This document shows, one piece after another, positions 46,916-57,920 of a DNA stretch of 64,000 nt. The notes beneath the pieces are model-generated. The model did no database searches. It worked only from the letters and a program-made list of their open reading frames with translations, and was not told the origin of the DNA. Origin of the DNA: Portunus trituberculatus (taxonomy: Eukaryota; Arthropoda; Malacostraca; Decapoda; Portunidae); assembly GCF_017591435.1 (NCBI RefSeq), contig NC_059301.1, positions 32,286,986-32,350,985 of the forward strand, read 5' to 3'. Each line of letters starts with the position of its first letter. Position 1 is the first letter of the stretch. Both the position numbers and the translations under genes were made by a program.

Positions 46916-48175
46916 TCAGTACTCCCAAGATCTTCCTGAGGTATGGTGTTGTAGGAGTGCGAGGATCATGATACAGGGGGTCAGTGATCCCTTTAGAGAG
47001 TCAGAGCCCGTGCATAGCATCCGACTAATTGTGCGACAAGTAATTTCCTGTACCCTACACATAATACTCAGCTGGTGCAGTTCAGCTCTGAGGACTTCAA
47101 TCCGTGCAGTCCTGGGGCATCCCAAGATTATCCACATGGCTTCATTCTGAACAAGCTCCAGGGGACGGAGTTGGGTGGCGCTAAACTGTATTAAAACAGG
47201 GGCAGCATAATCAATAAGGGACCGTATGACAGATATATAGAACATTCTTAGGACTGGAATGCCAGCCCCCAGGCCCCTGTTTGCTAGCAGCCGAGGTGGC
47301 GCTAGCCACATAGTGGATGGCTTGAAGAGACTTCCTGAAGCTCATCTGAATACCCAGGTACTTGTGTATATGAACTCTAGGGATGGGAACATTGTTTTAC
47401 ATTCATTTATCACTAGTCCCATTTGGACACATAACGCTGCCAGTTGTGACAAAGCTAACTGGAGAATCCTGGGTGTGGGGCATTGGAGGAGTATGTCATC
47501 ACCATAGATGAGGACCTGGGTGCCCTGCGGAAAAGAACAGCACGCAATTTTGTCCATTAAAACATTGAAAAGCATTGGACTAAGGACTCCACCCTGTGGT
47601 GTTCCAAGCTCAAAGACTTTCTCAAAGGAGACCGCACTTTGAAACCAAACCTGTGCTGTTCTACTGTACAAATAGTCCCCGATCCATCCTAATAATCTAC
47701 CTTTGACACCTTTGAGAATGAGTTCCTCCGTAATAACATCTTTGTTGGCCCTGTCGAAGGCACACTTGAGATCAACGAAAACTTTGCAGGTAGCATCCTT
47801 ATTTATAAGACACTCAACAAAACAATGACTTGTAGAGTGACCTTTTAGGAAGCCATGTACATTGCCAGAGAGTACATGGCCTACCTTGTATATAAGACTG
47901 TTCAATATTACCCGTTCCATCATCTTACATAGACAGCTGGTGAGAGAAATAGGGCGAAAGGTGCCATCACCTTTGGGGATTTGGATGATGATGGCTGCAG
48001 TGAGAGACATGTTAAATAAATCCAAGATAGGGTTGTCTACCTTTACCTCCAGGAGAGCATTGAGGATATCATAAGTAATGCCATCCTTGCCAGGAGCTGT
48101 TGACATGACCAACTTGACTGTCGAGAGGAGTTCGTCATGTGTGATAGGCACACGTGTCATCCAGGAGAGAAACAT
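46916..48175 (-). pseudogene. Family C reverse transcriptase
   Basis: It shows TAPGKDGITYDILNALLE, FRPISLTSCLCKMMERVI, VFVDLKCAFDRAN (palm A), LGTPQGGVLSPMLFNVLMD (palm B), LIYGDDILLQ (palm C, with Gly before the Asp pair) and VINECKTM, then a break near 47342 and a thumb region (SLIDYAAPVLIQFS, LVQNEAMWIILGCPRT). The DD pair is intact. One frameshift near 47330. Confidence 0.85.
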
Positions 48176-48834
48176 CGTGGCGAATCAACTCCATCCTTCG
48201 TGGTCTTTGCTGATTGAGCACCTCTTGGTGTTTCACAGGAAGGCCAGAGAAGGAGGAGGCTTCCTTCCACTGTAAGACGAGTTCTCGTGCCCTGCCTGCA
48301 GAATCAGGGTCACATACCTGTTGTCTGGACTTGCCCCGGACCCTGTTGACATGGTGCCACACCTCCCGGAGGGACCGGGTCCTGTGCACCTTGTCCAGCA
48401 AGGAGACCCAGTACTTCTTCCTTTCCTGCTGCCGCAGATCAGTGAGGTGTCGAACCACAGTAACCATGGCATCCCGTGACTCTGTGTCTGCTGGGTTGAG
48501 CTGCCAACATCTCTGGTAAGCAGCGAGCATCTGTCGGCATTTCAGAATCACATGGTCGGTAGCGTAAGTCCAGCGGTGTGGAGCATGGGCCCTTGCCGGG
48601 ACCCTTGGAGTCGCGATGAAGCCCTCGATGGTGTGCAGGAGTCCGCTGTACAGTGCCTCTGCATCAGCAAAGGAGCCCTTCACGGCAGCGTACCATGGCA
48701 CCACATAGACGACGAAGCCCGCCATCCTGGATGGTGGCACCGTCAAGCGCTTCCTGGGCACTGCCAGGGCGGACTACACCGGGAGGGTCGTCTCCAGGGC
48801 AAAGTGGTCGCTCAGCAATGACCTGATAAGATAA
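48135..48834 (-). pseudogene. Family C endonuclease C-terminus and linker
   Basis: At about 48830-48795 the - strand reads SLLSDHFALETTLP, the SDH end of the endonuclease. This is followed by a linker (PRKRLTVPPSRMAGF, RWTYATDHVILKCRQML, ERKKYWVSLLDK) leading to the RT. The frame shifts near 48770. The upstream endonuclease part is across the Gypsy-type element at 54917. Confidence 0.75.
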
Positions 48835-49614
48835 TGTTACGAACCGGTGCCCACACAGCACAGCAGGGTCACCCACACCTGCAACCACTAGGCAAGGCAG
48901 GGCACCCAAAGGTCCTTACTTCAGCTTCCAATCTCACAACGGTAGATCAGGACAGCATTCAGGACAGGGCGGCACAGGGATAAGTTGACGACGGGTCCAT
49001 GACTAGCAAGGGATGTGAGGCACACAACACACAGACAGGTACTCACTCAGACAGGCAAGACTGGCAGGAAACACTTAGTACAGCTTCTTACGTTTACTTA
49101 GGTAATCACAATACAACAGGAAATCGAAGGTCGAATGCGAGCAACGAGAACGGAGAGCAAGGCGGGACAGTGGAGCAAGACTGCTGCAGCAGTGGTACGG
49201 TGGAACCATGCGTGCTTTGTGGTCTGAGGGGTCTCCAAGCGCACGGGTTTGAAGCCTGTCCACAGTCCGAGTGTAGGTTGAGCTTCCTCACTCGGGGCAA
49301 CGGTTTCCTAGCGGGTGGGCTTTGAGATAGGAGGTACCCTAAAAAGTATCCCCTTTAGCCCATAAATTCCCATGAAAACCCCACATGGTATAAAGGAGAA
49401 AGAAAAAAAACTACTTGAGCAGACAGAGACGGCCAGCTTAAATACGCCCCCTTTTTGCAACACTGGTTGGCTCGCCTCTGGGCCAATCAACATGGTTTTA
49501 TCCAACTGCGTGGCCATGACGTCCGGTCCCCCCACTTCCTGTCTCTCAACAATACCACCTCCCTCCAACTTTCCTCCTTATCACTACCACGCCTCTCCCC
49601 GCGCCGCCCCAACA
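48835..49614 (-). repeat. 3' LTR of the Gypsy-type element (left, 780 bp)
   Basis: It aligns with the right LTR over both halves. It carries about 220 extra bases (about 49190-49415) that the other LTR lacks. Confidence 0.9.
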
Positions 49615-49656
49615 CTGCCCTCCCCCAAGAAAAATAGTCGTCCCAACTTTTCAGTG

Positions 49657-51240
49657 TCACTCACATTCATAATCCGCCCACCACTGAGGTCTTTTCCTCG
49701 TCCTGAGGGGGCGAGATAAACACAGTCCACTGCAAGCCTCCTCAGGACTCTGGCACTTCCCAACAACACACTCAACATCATTGTTTATATCGCCGTCACA
49801 TACCACCTCACTATCACTCCTCACCTCGTTGTCTGGCTGCGAAGGTGGTCCCTGCTGGGCCCCACGTGAAGTGTCCTTCCTCCACAGCAGCCCACAGCCG
49901 GTCGACATGGACGATGTGTAACCGCCTACTTGTACCATCGCCCAGTTTGTAGGTGACAGCCGACAGTTGTTGCAGAATGGTGTACGGACCTTCCCAGTAG
50001 CTCTACAGCTTCGGAGCGAGGCCTCGTTTCTTGCTGGGATTATATAGCCAAACTCGGTCCCCTACCGCATACTGGACATCCCGGGCGCGAGCCTGGTGCC
50101 AACGGGTCATAGCTTGCACCGCGAGGCGAAGGTTACTTGACACCTGTTGTCGCGTGGCCTCCATCCGCTGTTGTAGCGCCGCTACAAACTCAGGCGCCGT
50201 TGGTGGTAGCTCTTCCCCAGATGGTCGTCCAGTAGCTAAGTCCAGAGGCAGCCACATCTCTTGGCCAAACATCATCTGGGCAGGAGTGTAACCTGTGGCT
50301 TCCTGCTGCGCAGACCTGTATGTCATTAGGGTAAATGGCAGCTACAGGTCCCAATCTTGCTGGTCAGAGCTGCAATACTTGGCCAGTTCTTCCGCCAGCG
50401 TCCTGTTAAAGCGCTCCACCATGCCGTCACTCTGGGGGTGGAGTGGGGTGGTGCATGTCTGGTGGATCCGCAACAGCTCACAACCTCGACTGGAACTCCC
50501 GGCCCTGGTCCGAGTGCAGCTCTCCTGGAATACAAAACCTGATGAAAAACTCTCTTACAGTACTCCGGCTATGATTTCTGCCTCGAGGTCTGGAATCCCA
50601 TACGCCTCTGGCCACTTGGAGAAGTAGTCCATGGCCACCAGGATGTAACGGTTACCTCGGGGCGTACATTTCATTGGCCCCGTGATATCCACCGCCACCC
50701 TCTCCATAGGTGAACCAGACTGGTACAACTGCAGCAGTGCACGGGTGCAGTGCACCAGTCCCTTCTTGGCGGCGCAAATGCGGCACAATTGGCACCACTC
50801 CACCACATCACGCCTCATGCCGATCCAGTAGAGGCGTTGGCGCAAACGGCACAGCGTCTTCTTGCGTCCCAGGTGCCCACCAGAAACGCTAGCATGAGCT
50901 TCCTCTAGCAACTCAGCTTGCAGGGACAGAGGCATCACCAACAGCCACGAACGTTCATGCGTCGCTGTATCCTCCCAGCTCCTTTGCAACACGCCGTCCT
51001 TTACACGTAGCGTCTCCCACTGCTCCACCAATGCCTTGGTGGCAGGACTTTCTGGCGACAGTTCCTCCTTGCTCGGCTGCTCACCCTTCTCCATACACCT
51101 CAACACCGGAGCACTGTCAGGGGCTGCATGCTGGGCGTCTTTCCACTGCTGGCTGGTCTCACCCGGTCCGCCTTCCACTCGTATCCTCTGACAACTAACT
51201 TCCTTTCGTCACGAACAGTGTGAGCACCCCACCTCACATG
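49657..51240 (-). pseudogene. Gypsy-type integrase and RNase H tail
   Basis: From the 51393 side the end of RNase H is visible (TDHVALMWL, CNHVNADSLSR). The integrase follows: HLGRKKTLCRLRQRLYWIGM and CQLCRICAAKK (zinc-binding HHCC), VAVDITGP (first Asp), HSDQGREF (second Asp), HPQSDGMVERFNRTL (Glu), and a C-terminal part (MTYRSAQQEATGYTPAQMM, VGDRVWLYNP) ending RTRKRPQWWADY. Breaks: frameshift near 50535-50550 and a TAG near 50345. Confidence 0.88.
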
Positions 51241-51407
51241 GCCGGCGACTCAAACTGTCCGCGTTAACGTGGTTACATCCTGGGCGGTGCACCATTCGGT
51301 AATTGTACTCCTCCATGTAGCTTAGCCACCTCCACAGCTGTCCTTCTGGATTTTTCAGAGTCTTTAGCCACATTAGCGCCACATGGTCGGTTCTAATAAT
51401 GTTACTG

Positions 51408-51703
51408 TACGTAAGAGTTTGTAAGAGTTTACTTATGTTATGTTATAGCTAGTCCTTTGTCATCATAAGAAGTGTTTAATATTTTTCTATGTGCATGAAA
51501 ACACATGTAGCGTAATGAAGTATCAGTATTTGATGCTTCATAAAGTTTCGCCTCTACGCGATTTTATTTGGGTGTTTGCCTACCCTATAGCCTCAGGCTT
51601 AGCCTCAGGGCATCACGAGTCTTCACTCACGAGAGAGAGGGCGCGAGATTCAGACGTGCGCAGGGAGACGATAAGGTAAACATTGTTTTCTTTGTAGTAT
51701 TAA
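51408..51703. other. Foreign segment replacing the RT-RNase H junction of the Gypsy-type element
   Basis: RT coding ends near 51705 (after GVRTDP) and RNase H coding restarts at about 51393 (RTDHVAL). The roughly 300 bp between are non-coding, start TGTTACTGTACGTAAGAG and resemble neither side. About 190 residues that normally lie here are missing. CTAAT occurs on both sides (about 51400 and 51704), so an insertion with a 5-bp duplication plus deletion is possible; a solo LTR is one option. Confidence 0.5.
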
Positions 51704-51704
51704 C

Positions 51705-52888
51705 CTAATGATTAGGGTCCGTGCGCACTCCGCTTTGCCCCACAACATGTCCCAGGAATGGCACTTCATGCTGGAAGAAGGTGCATTTCTTCGGGTTCAG
51801 CTTCAGGTTCGCCTCCCGCAGACGACCCACCACCACTTCCAGACGTTGCAGCTCCTCCTCAAACGTCCTCGTGAACACCAGAATGTCATCCAGGTACACT
51901 AGAGCTGCCTTCCACTGCAACTCAGCTAGCACCTTCTCCATGAGCTGCTCGAAGCATCCTGGGGCGTTGCACAACCCAAATGGCATCACGCAGAACTGCC
52001 ACAGTCCCTGCCCAAAAGAGAACGCCGTTTTCTGTTTGTTTACCTTGCCATCATCACCTGGTGGTACCCTGACTTCAGGTCCAAGGTGGACAACCACTGA
52101 ACACCAGCCAGAACGTCCAGGGTGTCGTCTATCCTGGGCAGGGGATAGGAGTCCTTTACTGTGATGTCATTCAGCGCCCTATAATCTACACAGAAGCGTT
52201 TGGTGCCATCCTTCTTGTTTACCAGGACTACTGGCGACGACCACGGGCTGTCAGAACGCTCCACTAACCCCTGCGCGGCAATCTCCTCCACCATGCGCTG
52301 GATCTCTTCTCTCTTGGCCAGCGGAACACAGCGATGTGGCTGCTTTATTGGCGGACTGTCGGCCATGTTGATGGAGTGCTGTACTAACGACGTGCAGCCA
52401 AGGTCTTGGGCATCTCGGCTGAAGACGTCATCGTGCTCCATCAGCAGTTTCTCCAGCTTCACCACCTGTTCAGGAGTCAGCTTGGTGGCGCTACGTACCG
52501 CCAAATCCACCACATGTGTAGGTAGTGCGGGGATCGTCTCACCCGCATCTCCGTCTACCTCACCTCCGCAGCTGCGCTCCGCTACCTGGCGTTCACGGGC
52601 TATCACAGTGACATCTGCAGTCTCACTTTCCCGCACGACTCGGCAGAGCAGCTCCAGCCTCTTGTTCTCGACATCTGAACTCGTCACGGGGCTCTCCACC
52701 TGTTCAACAGCATCCTCAAGGATCAGCGGTACCCAATGTCCTCGTACCTGCATCCACATCCTTCCAATGTCTACACATGCTTCACTCTGAACCAGGAAAT
52801 CCAGCCCCAGCAGACAGGGTTCCTCCATGTCGGCCACGAATACTGGTAGCTTCTCTTCCACGCCACTCACCGTGATCGTAGACATCAC
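51705..52888 (-). pseudogene. Gypsy-type protease end and reverse transcriptase
   Basis: Two overlapping frames (52888-52040, 52097-51705). RT blocks: KRFCVDYRALNDITVKDSYP, PRIDDTLDVLAG, STLDLKSGYHQV (palm A), then after a frameshift near 52050 FCVMPFGLCNAPGCFEQLM (palm B), ALVYLDDILVFT (palm C, YLDD) and FLGHVVGQSGVRTDP. N-terminal to this, LLGLDFLV and a spacer follow the protease. The catalytic residues are intact but the frame is broken. Confidence 0.9.
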
Positions 52889-52894
52889 GGGGCC

Positions 52895-54053
52895 TCATAG
52901 CGTCGTACAGTGGCCAGTCACACCACACAGCTGCCGGTCTGACACAGGGAAATCTTGACTTGCCACTACTTCTTCCCTGACGAAGGTCTTCGCCGCTCCA
53001 GTGTCCACCACCAGGGGACACAGGCGGCCGTCCACTGCGCCCGACACTCGGACCGCCAGCGCAGTAGCGTCGCTGCAGCACTTTACACAGACAGGGCCCT
53101 GGGACGACTTGGCTGGACAATGGCCCGAGCTCCCAGCCTGCTTTCGTTTCCCCCCCACCATCATGATGTCCTTCAGCTGCGAGAAGGCAGCACGGCGATG
53201 CCCCCACCATCCACAGTTCTCGCAGAAAGCCTTAGTGGGAGAACGTGCTCGCACATCCTGCTGATCCTCCAGTGTGTCTACGAAAGCATCCCGAGACAGT
53301 ACCGTCACCATCTCTTCTGGGGCCACTGGGTATGCAATATGCATGACGCACCAGCAACTCCACCGCCTGAGCTAGCTGTGAAAGAGACTCACCCTGCTGA
53401 CGTGTTCTGCCCTTCAGCTGCTCCTTGTACACCTCGGCTTGGAACACACTTCCAAAGCGCCTCCTTAACGCCTCAGCCACCATGGTGTATGTTGATCGTT
53501 GGCTCGCCGTCATGTGTGACAGAATCTCCAGCGCTGGACCGCGCAGACTGGCCACGAGCTGCAGTGCTTTTCCCTAGTCGCCCCATCCCTGTCCTTGAGC
53601 GAACAGCTAAAACTGTGCCTGGTATACCTACCAGGCCACCTGCCCGCCAAACTCAGCCGGTTTGCGCTGGACAGAGGTTCCTCCTACATACCGGGTGGAT
53701 CCAGGAACAGACGGTGGTGGAGAAGATTGTGGCGGGGTGATAACATCATCCTCGGGTGCAGGCGTATACCACAGGTGTGTCGACTGTGTCCTGCCGCCAC
53801 AACAGTCGACATCACCAGGCTCTGAAGATGTGTAGGGACGGCCCTGTCCTGCTGGCTCAGGACACTCAGACCATCCCCACGCGCCAAGAGACTGCTTCTC
53901 CAGGGAGCGCCGCAGTCTCGTCACCTCCTCCCGCACTTCCTCCACTTTGGTCTCGACGACTTCAGTGCGTCCCTCACACTGCTGTCTCACTGCTACCAGT
54001 TCCTCCCTGAACTCTTCCGTCAGGTCCTGGCACAACCTCTTGCTGTGTTCCAT
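52895..54053 (-). pseudogene. Gypsy-type gag and aspartic protease
   Basis: Three frames. 54053-53628 opens MEHSKRLCQDLTEEFREELV with a coiled coil and proline-rich part. 53555-53232 has capsid-like sequence (RGPALEILSHM, YKEQLKGRTRQQGESLSQLA). 53344-52895 has one zinc-knuckle-like site (CENCGWWGHRR, last Cys lost) and the protease LVVDTGAAKTFV. Frameshifts separate them near 53590 and 53340. Confidence 0.85.
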
Positions 54054-54350
54054 GGTGAATTGTTTTGCATGTCTCTCATTAGGTCCATTCGCATTCCTAC
54101 CGCACTTGTTTCTTGCTTATTTTCACTTATTTCCCATTTTATTTAACTCATTTCCTGTTTTAAGTCACTTATTTCACTTGTTTCCTGTTGTATTTTACTC
54201 ATTAGCTCCATCATCACAGCGAACAAGTTTTTCCACTCTGGCTCACTGTCTTCCAACATCTCACTGCCTCTCACGTCTGAGTCTGCCATTGTTCACACGT
54301 ACCTGGCAACCTCGCTAGCCAAACTTTATCCCAAAACTCCTGACACCACT

Positions 54351-54912
54351 TGTTACGAACCGCCGCCCACACAGCACAGCAGGGCCACCCACACCCGCAA
54401 CCACTGGGCAAGGCAGCTTCCAATGCCACAACAGCAACTCACCTACTCAGCAGCAGATCAGGACAGCATTCAGGACAGGGCGGCACAGGGATAAGTTGAC
54501 GACGGGTCCGTGACTAGCGAGGGATGCGAGGCACACAACACACAGACAGGTACTCACTCAGACAGGCAGGACTGGCAGGAAACACTTAATACAGCTTCTT
54601 ACGTTTATTTAGGTAATCACAGTACAACAGGAAATCCAAGGTAGTACACAGGGCAAATGCGAGCTACGAGAACGGAAAGCAAGGCGGGACAGCGGGGCAA
54701 GACTGCTGCAACTACTCGCGTGGACAGAGACGGCCAGCTTGAATACCCCCCCCTTTTTTGCAACACTGTGGTTGCCTCTGGGCCAATCAACATGGTTTTA
54801 TCCACCTGCGTGGCCATGACTTCCGGTCCTCCCACTTCCTGTCTCTCGACAATGCCATCTCACTCCAATTTTCCTCCTTACCACTGCCACCCCCCCTCGC
54901 GCCGCCGCAACA
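54351..54912 (-). repeat. 5' LTR of the Gypsy-type element (right, 562 bp)
   Basis: Starts TGTTACGAACCGCC and ends GCCGCAACA on the + strand; matched to the left LTR with several substitutions and indels, so the insertion is not recent. Confidence 0.92.
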
Positions 54913-54916
54913 ATAA

Positions 54917-55080
54917 GTTTCGGCAGTATATGTTGGCATATTGATGAGGGCTACATAATCAAGTCTGCCTCCTTGAACCTTTGTGGGTGCGTGGTCCCCA
55001 GTAAGTATAGCTGTATCTGTGGTGTCAAGGAAAGCCTTCTAGCACACACCATTGGCATTGGTGGTGAGGTGGCTTCCTAA
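54917..55080 (-). pseudogene. Family C endonuclease, middle part
   Basis: Between the two insertions the - strand reads GSHLTTNANG, AFLDTTDTAILTGDHAPTKV and QGGRLDYVALINM, the stretch that precedes the SDH box at 48830. Confidence 0.75.
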
Positions 55081-55974
55081 TGGGACCGATCGCGATCTGC
55101 TATGTAGGTGCCTTCAACCGCCAGATGGGTTAATTATTTCACAGCAAGTTGGTCAACTGGAACGTACTTTTCTGCACGTTTTGTAAATATTAAATGGTTT
55201 AATAAAATAGTTATAATCTTTCTAAGAATGTACTCGTGGCATATAAGCTAAAAAAGTCGAAATGTTTATATATATGTCGAGCGCTCTTCTTTCCCATCTC
55301 CATTTCTGGGACAAAAAATAGAAAAGATCATTAATAGGTAAAGCGTAGTTTTAATGCTTTTTTCTTTCCATAAAAATTAATATAAATTATATTCATACAG
55401 AAATTCACAACAATTAATTGTCTTAAGAAATTAACAGTATAAAGGATATTGTCTGACATGCACCGAGATTGTTCTATCGAAACGTAAAAAAATCTAGCGT
55501 GTTAAGAGCCATCGCCACACTCGCTACACAACGACTTCACTATGGATAATACTATGGATATTAGTGAGGATGAACTTAGAAAATGGACAGTGTCAACTCT
55601 GAGAAACTTTCTGAGATCAAAAGGCATACCAAGTTCGCTTGTTGTGATTCAGTTAGGAAAATTCGGTTTCGGTAATGTTGGCCAGGTTATTTCGGCACAG
55701 ACTCCGAAAATTATTTTTTTTATAAATGCTACTCGGTGATATTTGTTCTACGCTTTTTGAGTGGAGCATTATCCTATGCAGAAACTCTGAGAATTTTGTG
55801 ATAAGGTATATATGTACTATTAGACTTACTAAAAATATTTTAATGGGACACTGGTACATCCATACTTTGCACCATTAGGAACATATATTTGCATATTTTT
55901 GTGTCATTTTCAATCAGACACATAGATAAATAACCAAACGTTTATATTATGAAGTATGTAGGCATGAATATCTG

Positions 55975-56006
<32 letters not shown>

Positions 56007-56111
56007 AAAGGGCTTCCACAAGAGCGACAGTTCGGCGCGATAGGCAGGACCAACTTGTGAATTAAACCAGCTGGCGAACAATGAAAACTACACAGATAGC
56101 GATTTGTGCCA
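55081..56111 (+). mobile_element. DNA transposon with about 50-bp inverted ends and a SAP-like ORF
   Basis: The left end TGGGACCGATCGCGATCTG and right end (reversed) TGGCACAAATCGCTATCTG continue as inverted sequence through a GCCAG(A/C)TGG(G/T)TTAATT block for about 55 bp. The flanks TTCCTAAT and TTCCTTAT fit an 8-bp duplication with one mismatch, which would suit hAT- or P-like elements. The host endonuclease frame is interrupted by it. A TA/poly(T) tract lies at 55974-56007. Confidence 0.6.
55542..55739 (+). CDS. Short SAP-like ORF
   Basis: ATG at 55542 opens MDNTMDISEDELRKWTVSTL, then RNFLRSKGIPSSL. The LRKWTVSTLRNFLRSKGIPSS part resembles a SAP-type helix-extended-loop-helix DNA-binding motif, which is seen at the N-terminus of some transposon-linked proteins. 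The frame loses the motif after about 35 residues and ends at 55739. It is probably a truncated remnant. Confidence 0.4.
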   Translation: MDNTMDISEDELRKWTVSTLRNFLRSKGIPSSLVVIQLGKFGFGNVGQVISAQTPKIIFFINATR

Positions 56112-56439
56112 TTCCTTATGCCTGGCATTAATTAGGTCACCCATGATAACACTGCTCCTCAAGAACATACTCAGGAAAGTTTGCAATGTTTAAGGCACCA
56201 GCATGAATGTACATGTTTACAAAGTAAATAATTTCATCCACAGTGTGCAAGCAAACAGTAATAAATTCAATAACCTCAGTGACCCCCATTTCCATGAAGT
56301 TAACTGGAATCCCATGTTTAATGTAAGTGGCCATCCCCTGACTACTACCGTCACCACAACTGAGGGTGTGGGAGGCATAACTTATGAAGAAGGACATGAG
56401 AGTGTAGGTCAGTGAAGCGGGCATGTACACCATTGACAT
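56112..56439 (-). pseudogene. Family C endonuclease, N-terminal part
   Basis: The - strand gives HTLSCGDGSSQGMATYIKHG, FITVCLHTVDEIIYFVNMYI and, after a frameshift at about 56140, MGDL-NARHKEW, the GDLNARH box of AP-type endonucleases with one extra codon. The first catalytic residues are in a degraded stretch. Confidence 0.7.
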
Positions 56440-56462
56440 TCCATGTTAGGGTGCGGAAAGTC

Positions 56463-57856
56463 TTACCATTCATCACGATGGTGTTGCATATGTGTCTTCA
56501 GGCCGTCCACTTCCTGTGTCAGGCGAGACATCTGCTCCGTTAGCATTTGTATGGCTGTCACCAGATGTCCCTGGTCTGGCTCAGGGCTGGCAGTCATCAG
56601 ATGTCTCTTGTCTGGCTCGGGGCTGGCAGTCCGTGCTGGAATTGGGCTGGCGCAGCGCTTCTTCTTGCGGCTGACCAATGTCCATTCACCTGCAGCATCC
56701 TCATCACAGTCTGCCTCAGGTGACTTGCTCTCTGAGGCAGGGGAAGCAGGGCCCATCCATGAGGGGCTCCGGGGTTGTCGCGTGGCTCCCTTGACTGGCT
56801 TGGTGGGGGTATCCATTCTTGGTGAGGGTGCAGCAGGAGTTACACACTGCCCTGCAGCATTGTCCTTTTTCTTGGGTGGGGCGCAAAAGTTATGCTGACA
56901 CACGTCACTCTCTCCTTGGCTCCGCTGAACACCACTTGCTGGGGATGGGGTTGGGGCCACAGTAAAAAAGGTCTCACTGCATATTGTGTGCTGCTGGTTC
57001 TTGAAGGCGGCAAACTCATTATAAGTTTAGAGACTGTTGCAGACAGGTTGTCCACTTTGGCAGCTAGCGCGCTCACCACCGCCATTAGCTGCTGGGTGGC
57101 ATCGGTGGCAGGCAGTTCCTGAGTGATGCCTGGCTGGAGCACTGTTTTTGGAGGCACAGGGGGCACTGTAGCAGTGCGCTGCAGCAAAGGTGGGAACACG
57201 GCAGGTGTAGCCGAAGTGCCAGTGGTGGGGCAGGAAGGCTGGGACAGGTGAGGGGCAGCGGCCGAGGAGGAGGGCTTCGTCGCCCAGGCGTTGGTCTAGG
57301 GAGGTGGAGCCTGGCGGAACACAAGCCTGGGCCGACTCACCTCATCAGTGGCAGGTTTCCTTTGGGGCCGAGGCCTGACAGTGCAGAGGGTGGAGTGGGC
57401 GTTGTGGTCACCCCCACAATTGCAGCAGCGAGGAGGGATTTTGGTGCCCTCCTTGATCTTATCCAGGCACTGTGCTGACTTATGGGGGCCAGCACAGTAC
57501 TCGTATCTACAGCTAGGGGCAGACTGGCAACACCACTCCCTGTGTCCCCAGGGACTGCAGTGGCGACATAAATCTGGTTCTGGCGTGTAAAACTCCCCAC
57601 GCCGTCGTCCAAGGCCCAGGAGATGCACTTCACTGGGCACCTTCCCTGTCACCACCCACAACAGTTGAGGCCTTGGCATCTGTTCCACCATTCTCCTCTT
57701 CAGCCTATGGAATCCAGCTGGTACCTCTATCAAGTTGACATTGATATGGGTCGCTACACCATGGATAATGACAGGATGAATGTCTTCCTCACCAGGGCAC
57801 TCCATAACAAGGCCCAGGAAGCCCTCAGTCATCAGAGTGGCATAGAAGGAGTCAGT

Positions 57857-57858
<2 letters not shown>
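56463..57858 (-). pseudogene. Family C ORF1 (zinc-knuckle nucleic-acid-binding protein), 5'-truncated
   Basis: From the (GA)n edge the - strand reads FLGLVMECPGEEDIHPVIIH, then three Cys/His clusters: CRHCSPWGHREWCC, CAGPHKSAQC and CCNCGGDHNAHSTLC (about 57560-57390), the CCHC knuckles of non-LTR ORF1 proteins. A proline-rich linker and a C-terminal frame (56960-56463) with RLTQEVDGLKTHMQHH follow. Frameshifts near 57300, 57190 and 56950. The start codon and N-terminus are missing. Confidence 0.8.

Positions 57859-57859
<1 letters not shown>

Positions 57860-57904
<45 letters not shown>
57860..57904. repeat. (GA)n microsatellite at the 5' side of family C
   Basis: Perfect GA repeat directly next to the 5'-truncated ORF1. 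Confidence 0.97.
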
Positions 57905-57909
<5 letters not shown>

Positions 57910-57920
57910 TCATTAATGTA

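Larger units (their letters stand above)
48835..54912 (-). mobile_element. Gypsy-type (Ty3-like) LTR retrotransposon, degraded
   Basis: Two LTRs (48835-49614 and 54351-54912) begin TGTTACGAACC and end CAACA. The 4-bp duplication ATAA is at 48831-48834 and 54913-54916. On the - strand: primer-binding-site region starting TGGTGTCAGGAG next to the right LTR, gag, protease, RT, a replaced RNase H region, integrase, and a polypurine stretch (reverse of TGCCCTCCCCCAAG) beside the left LTR. The host endonuclease frame runs up to one side and on from the other. Several frameshifts and stops; not functional. Confidence 0.93.
46018..57858 (-). mobile_element. Family C non-LTR retrotransposon with RNase H, split by two insertions
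   Basis: Read on the - strand from 57858: zinc-knuckle ORF1, endonuclease N-terminal part (56439-56112), middle part (55080-54917), C-terminal part (about 48830-48770), RT (48175-46916), RNase H (46882-46195) and a 3' region ending TCAATCAATC. Without the Gypsy-type element and the DNA transposon it is about 4.7 kb. RT plus RNase H suggests the I/R1/Outcast-like assemblage. The ORF1 is 5'-truncated. Both ends abut (GA)n. Confidence 0.85.

Noticed and set aside
52200..53740. Long + strand open frames (52200-52790, 52955-53740)
   Set aside because: They are antisense shadows of the Gypsy-type gag-pol, whose - strand motifs are unmistakable.
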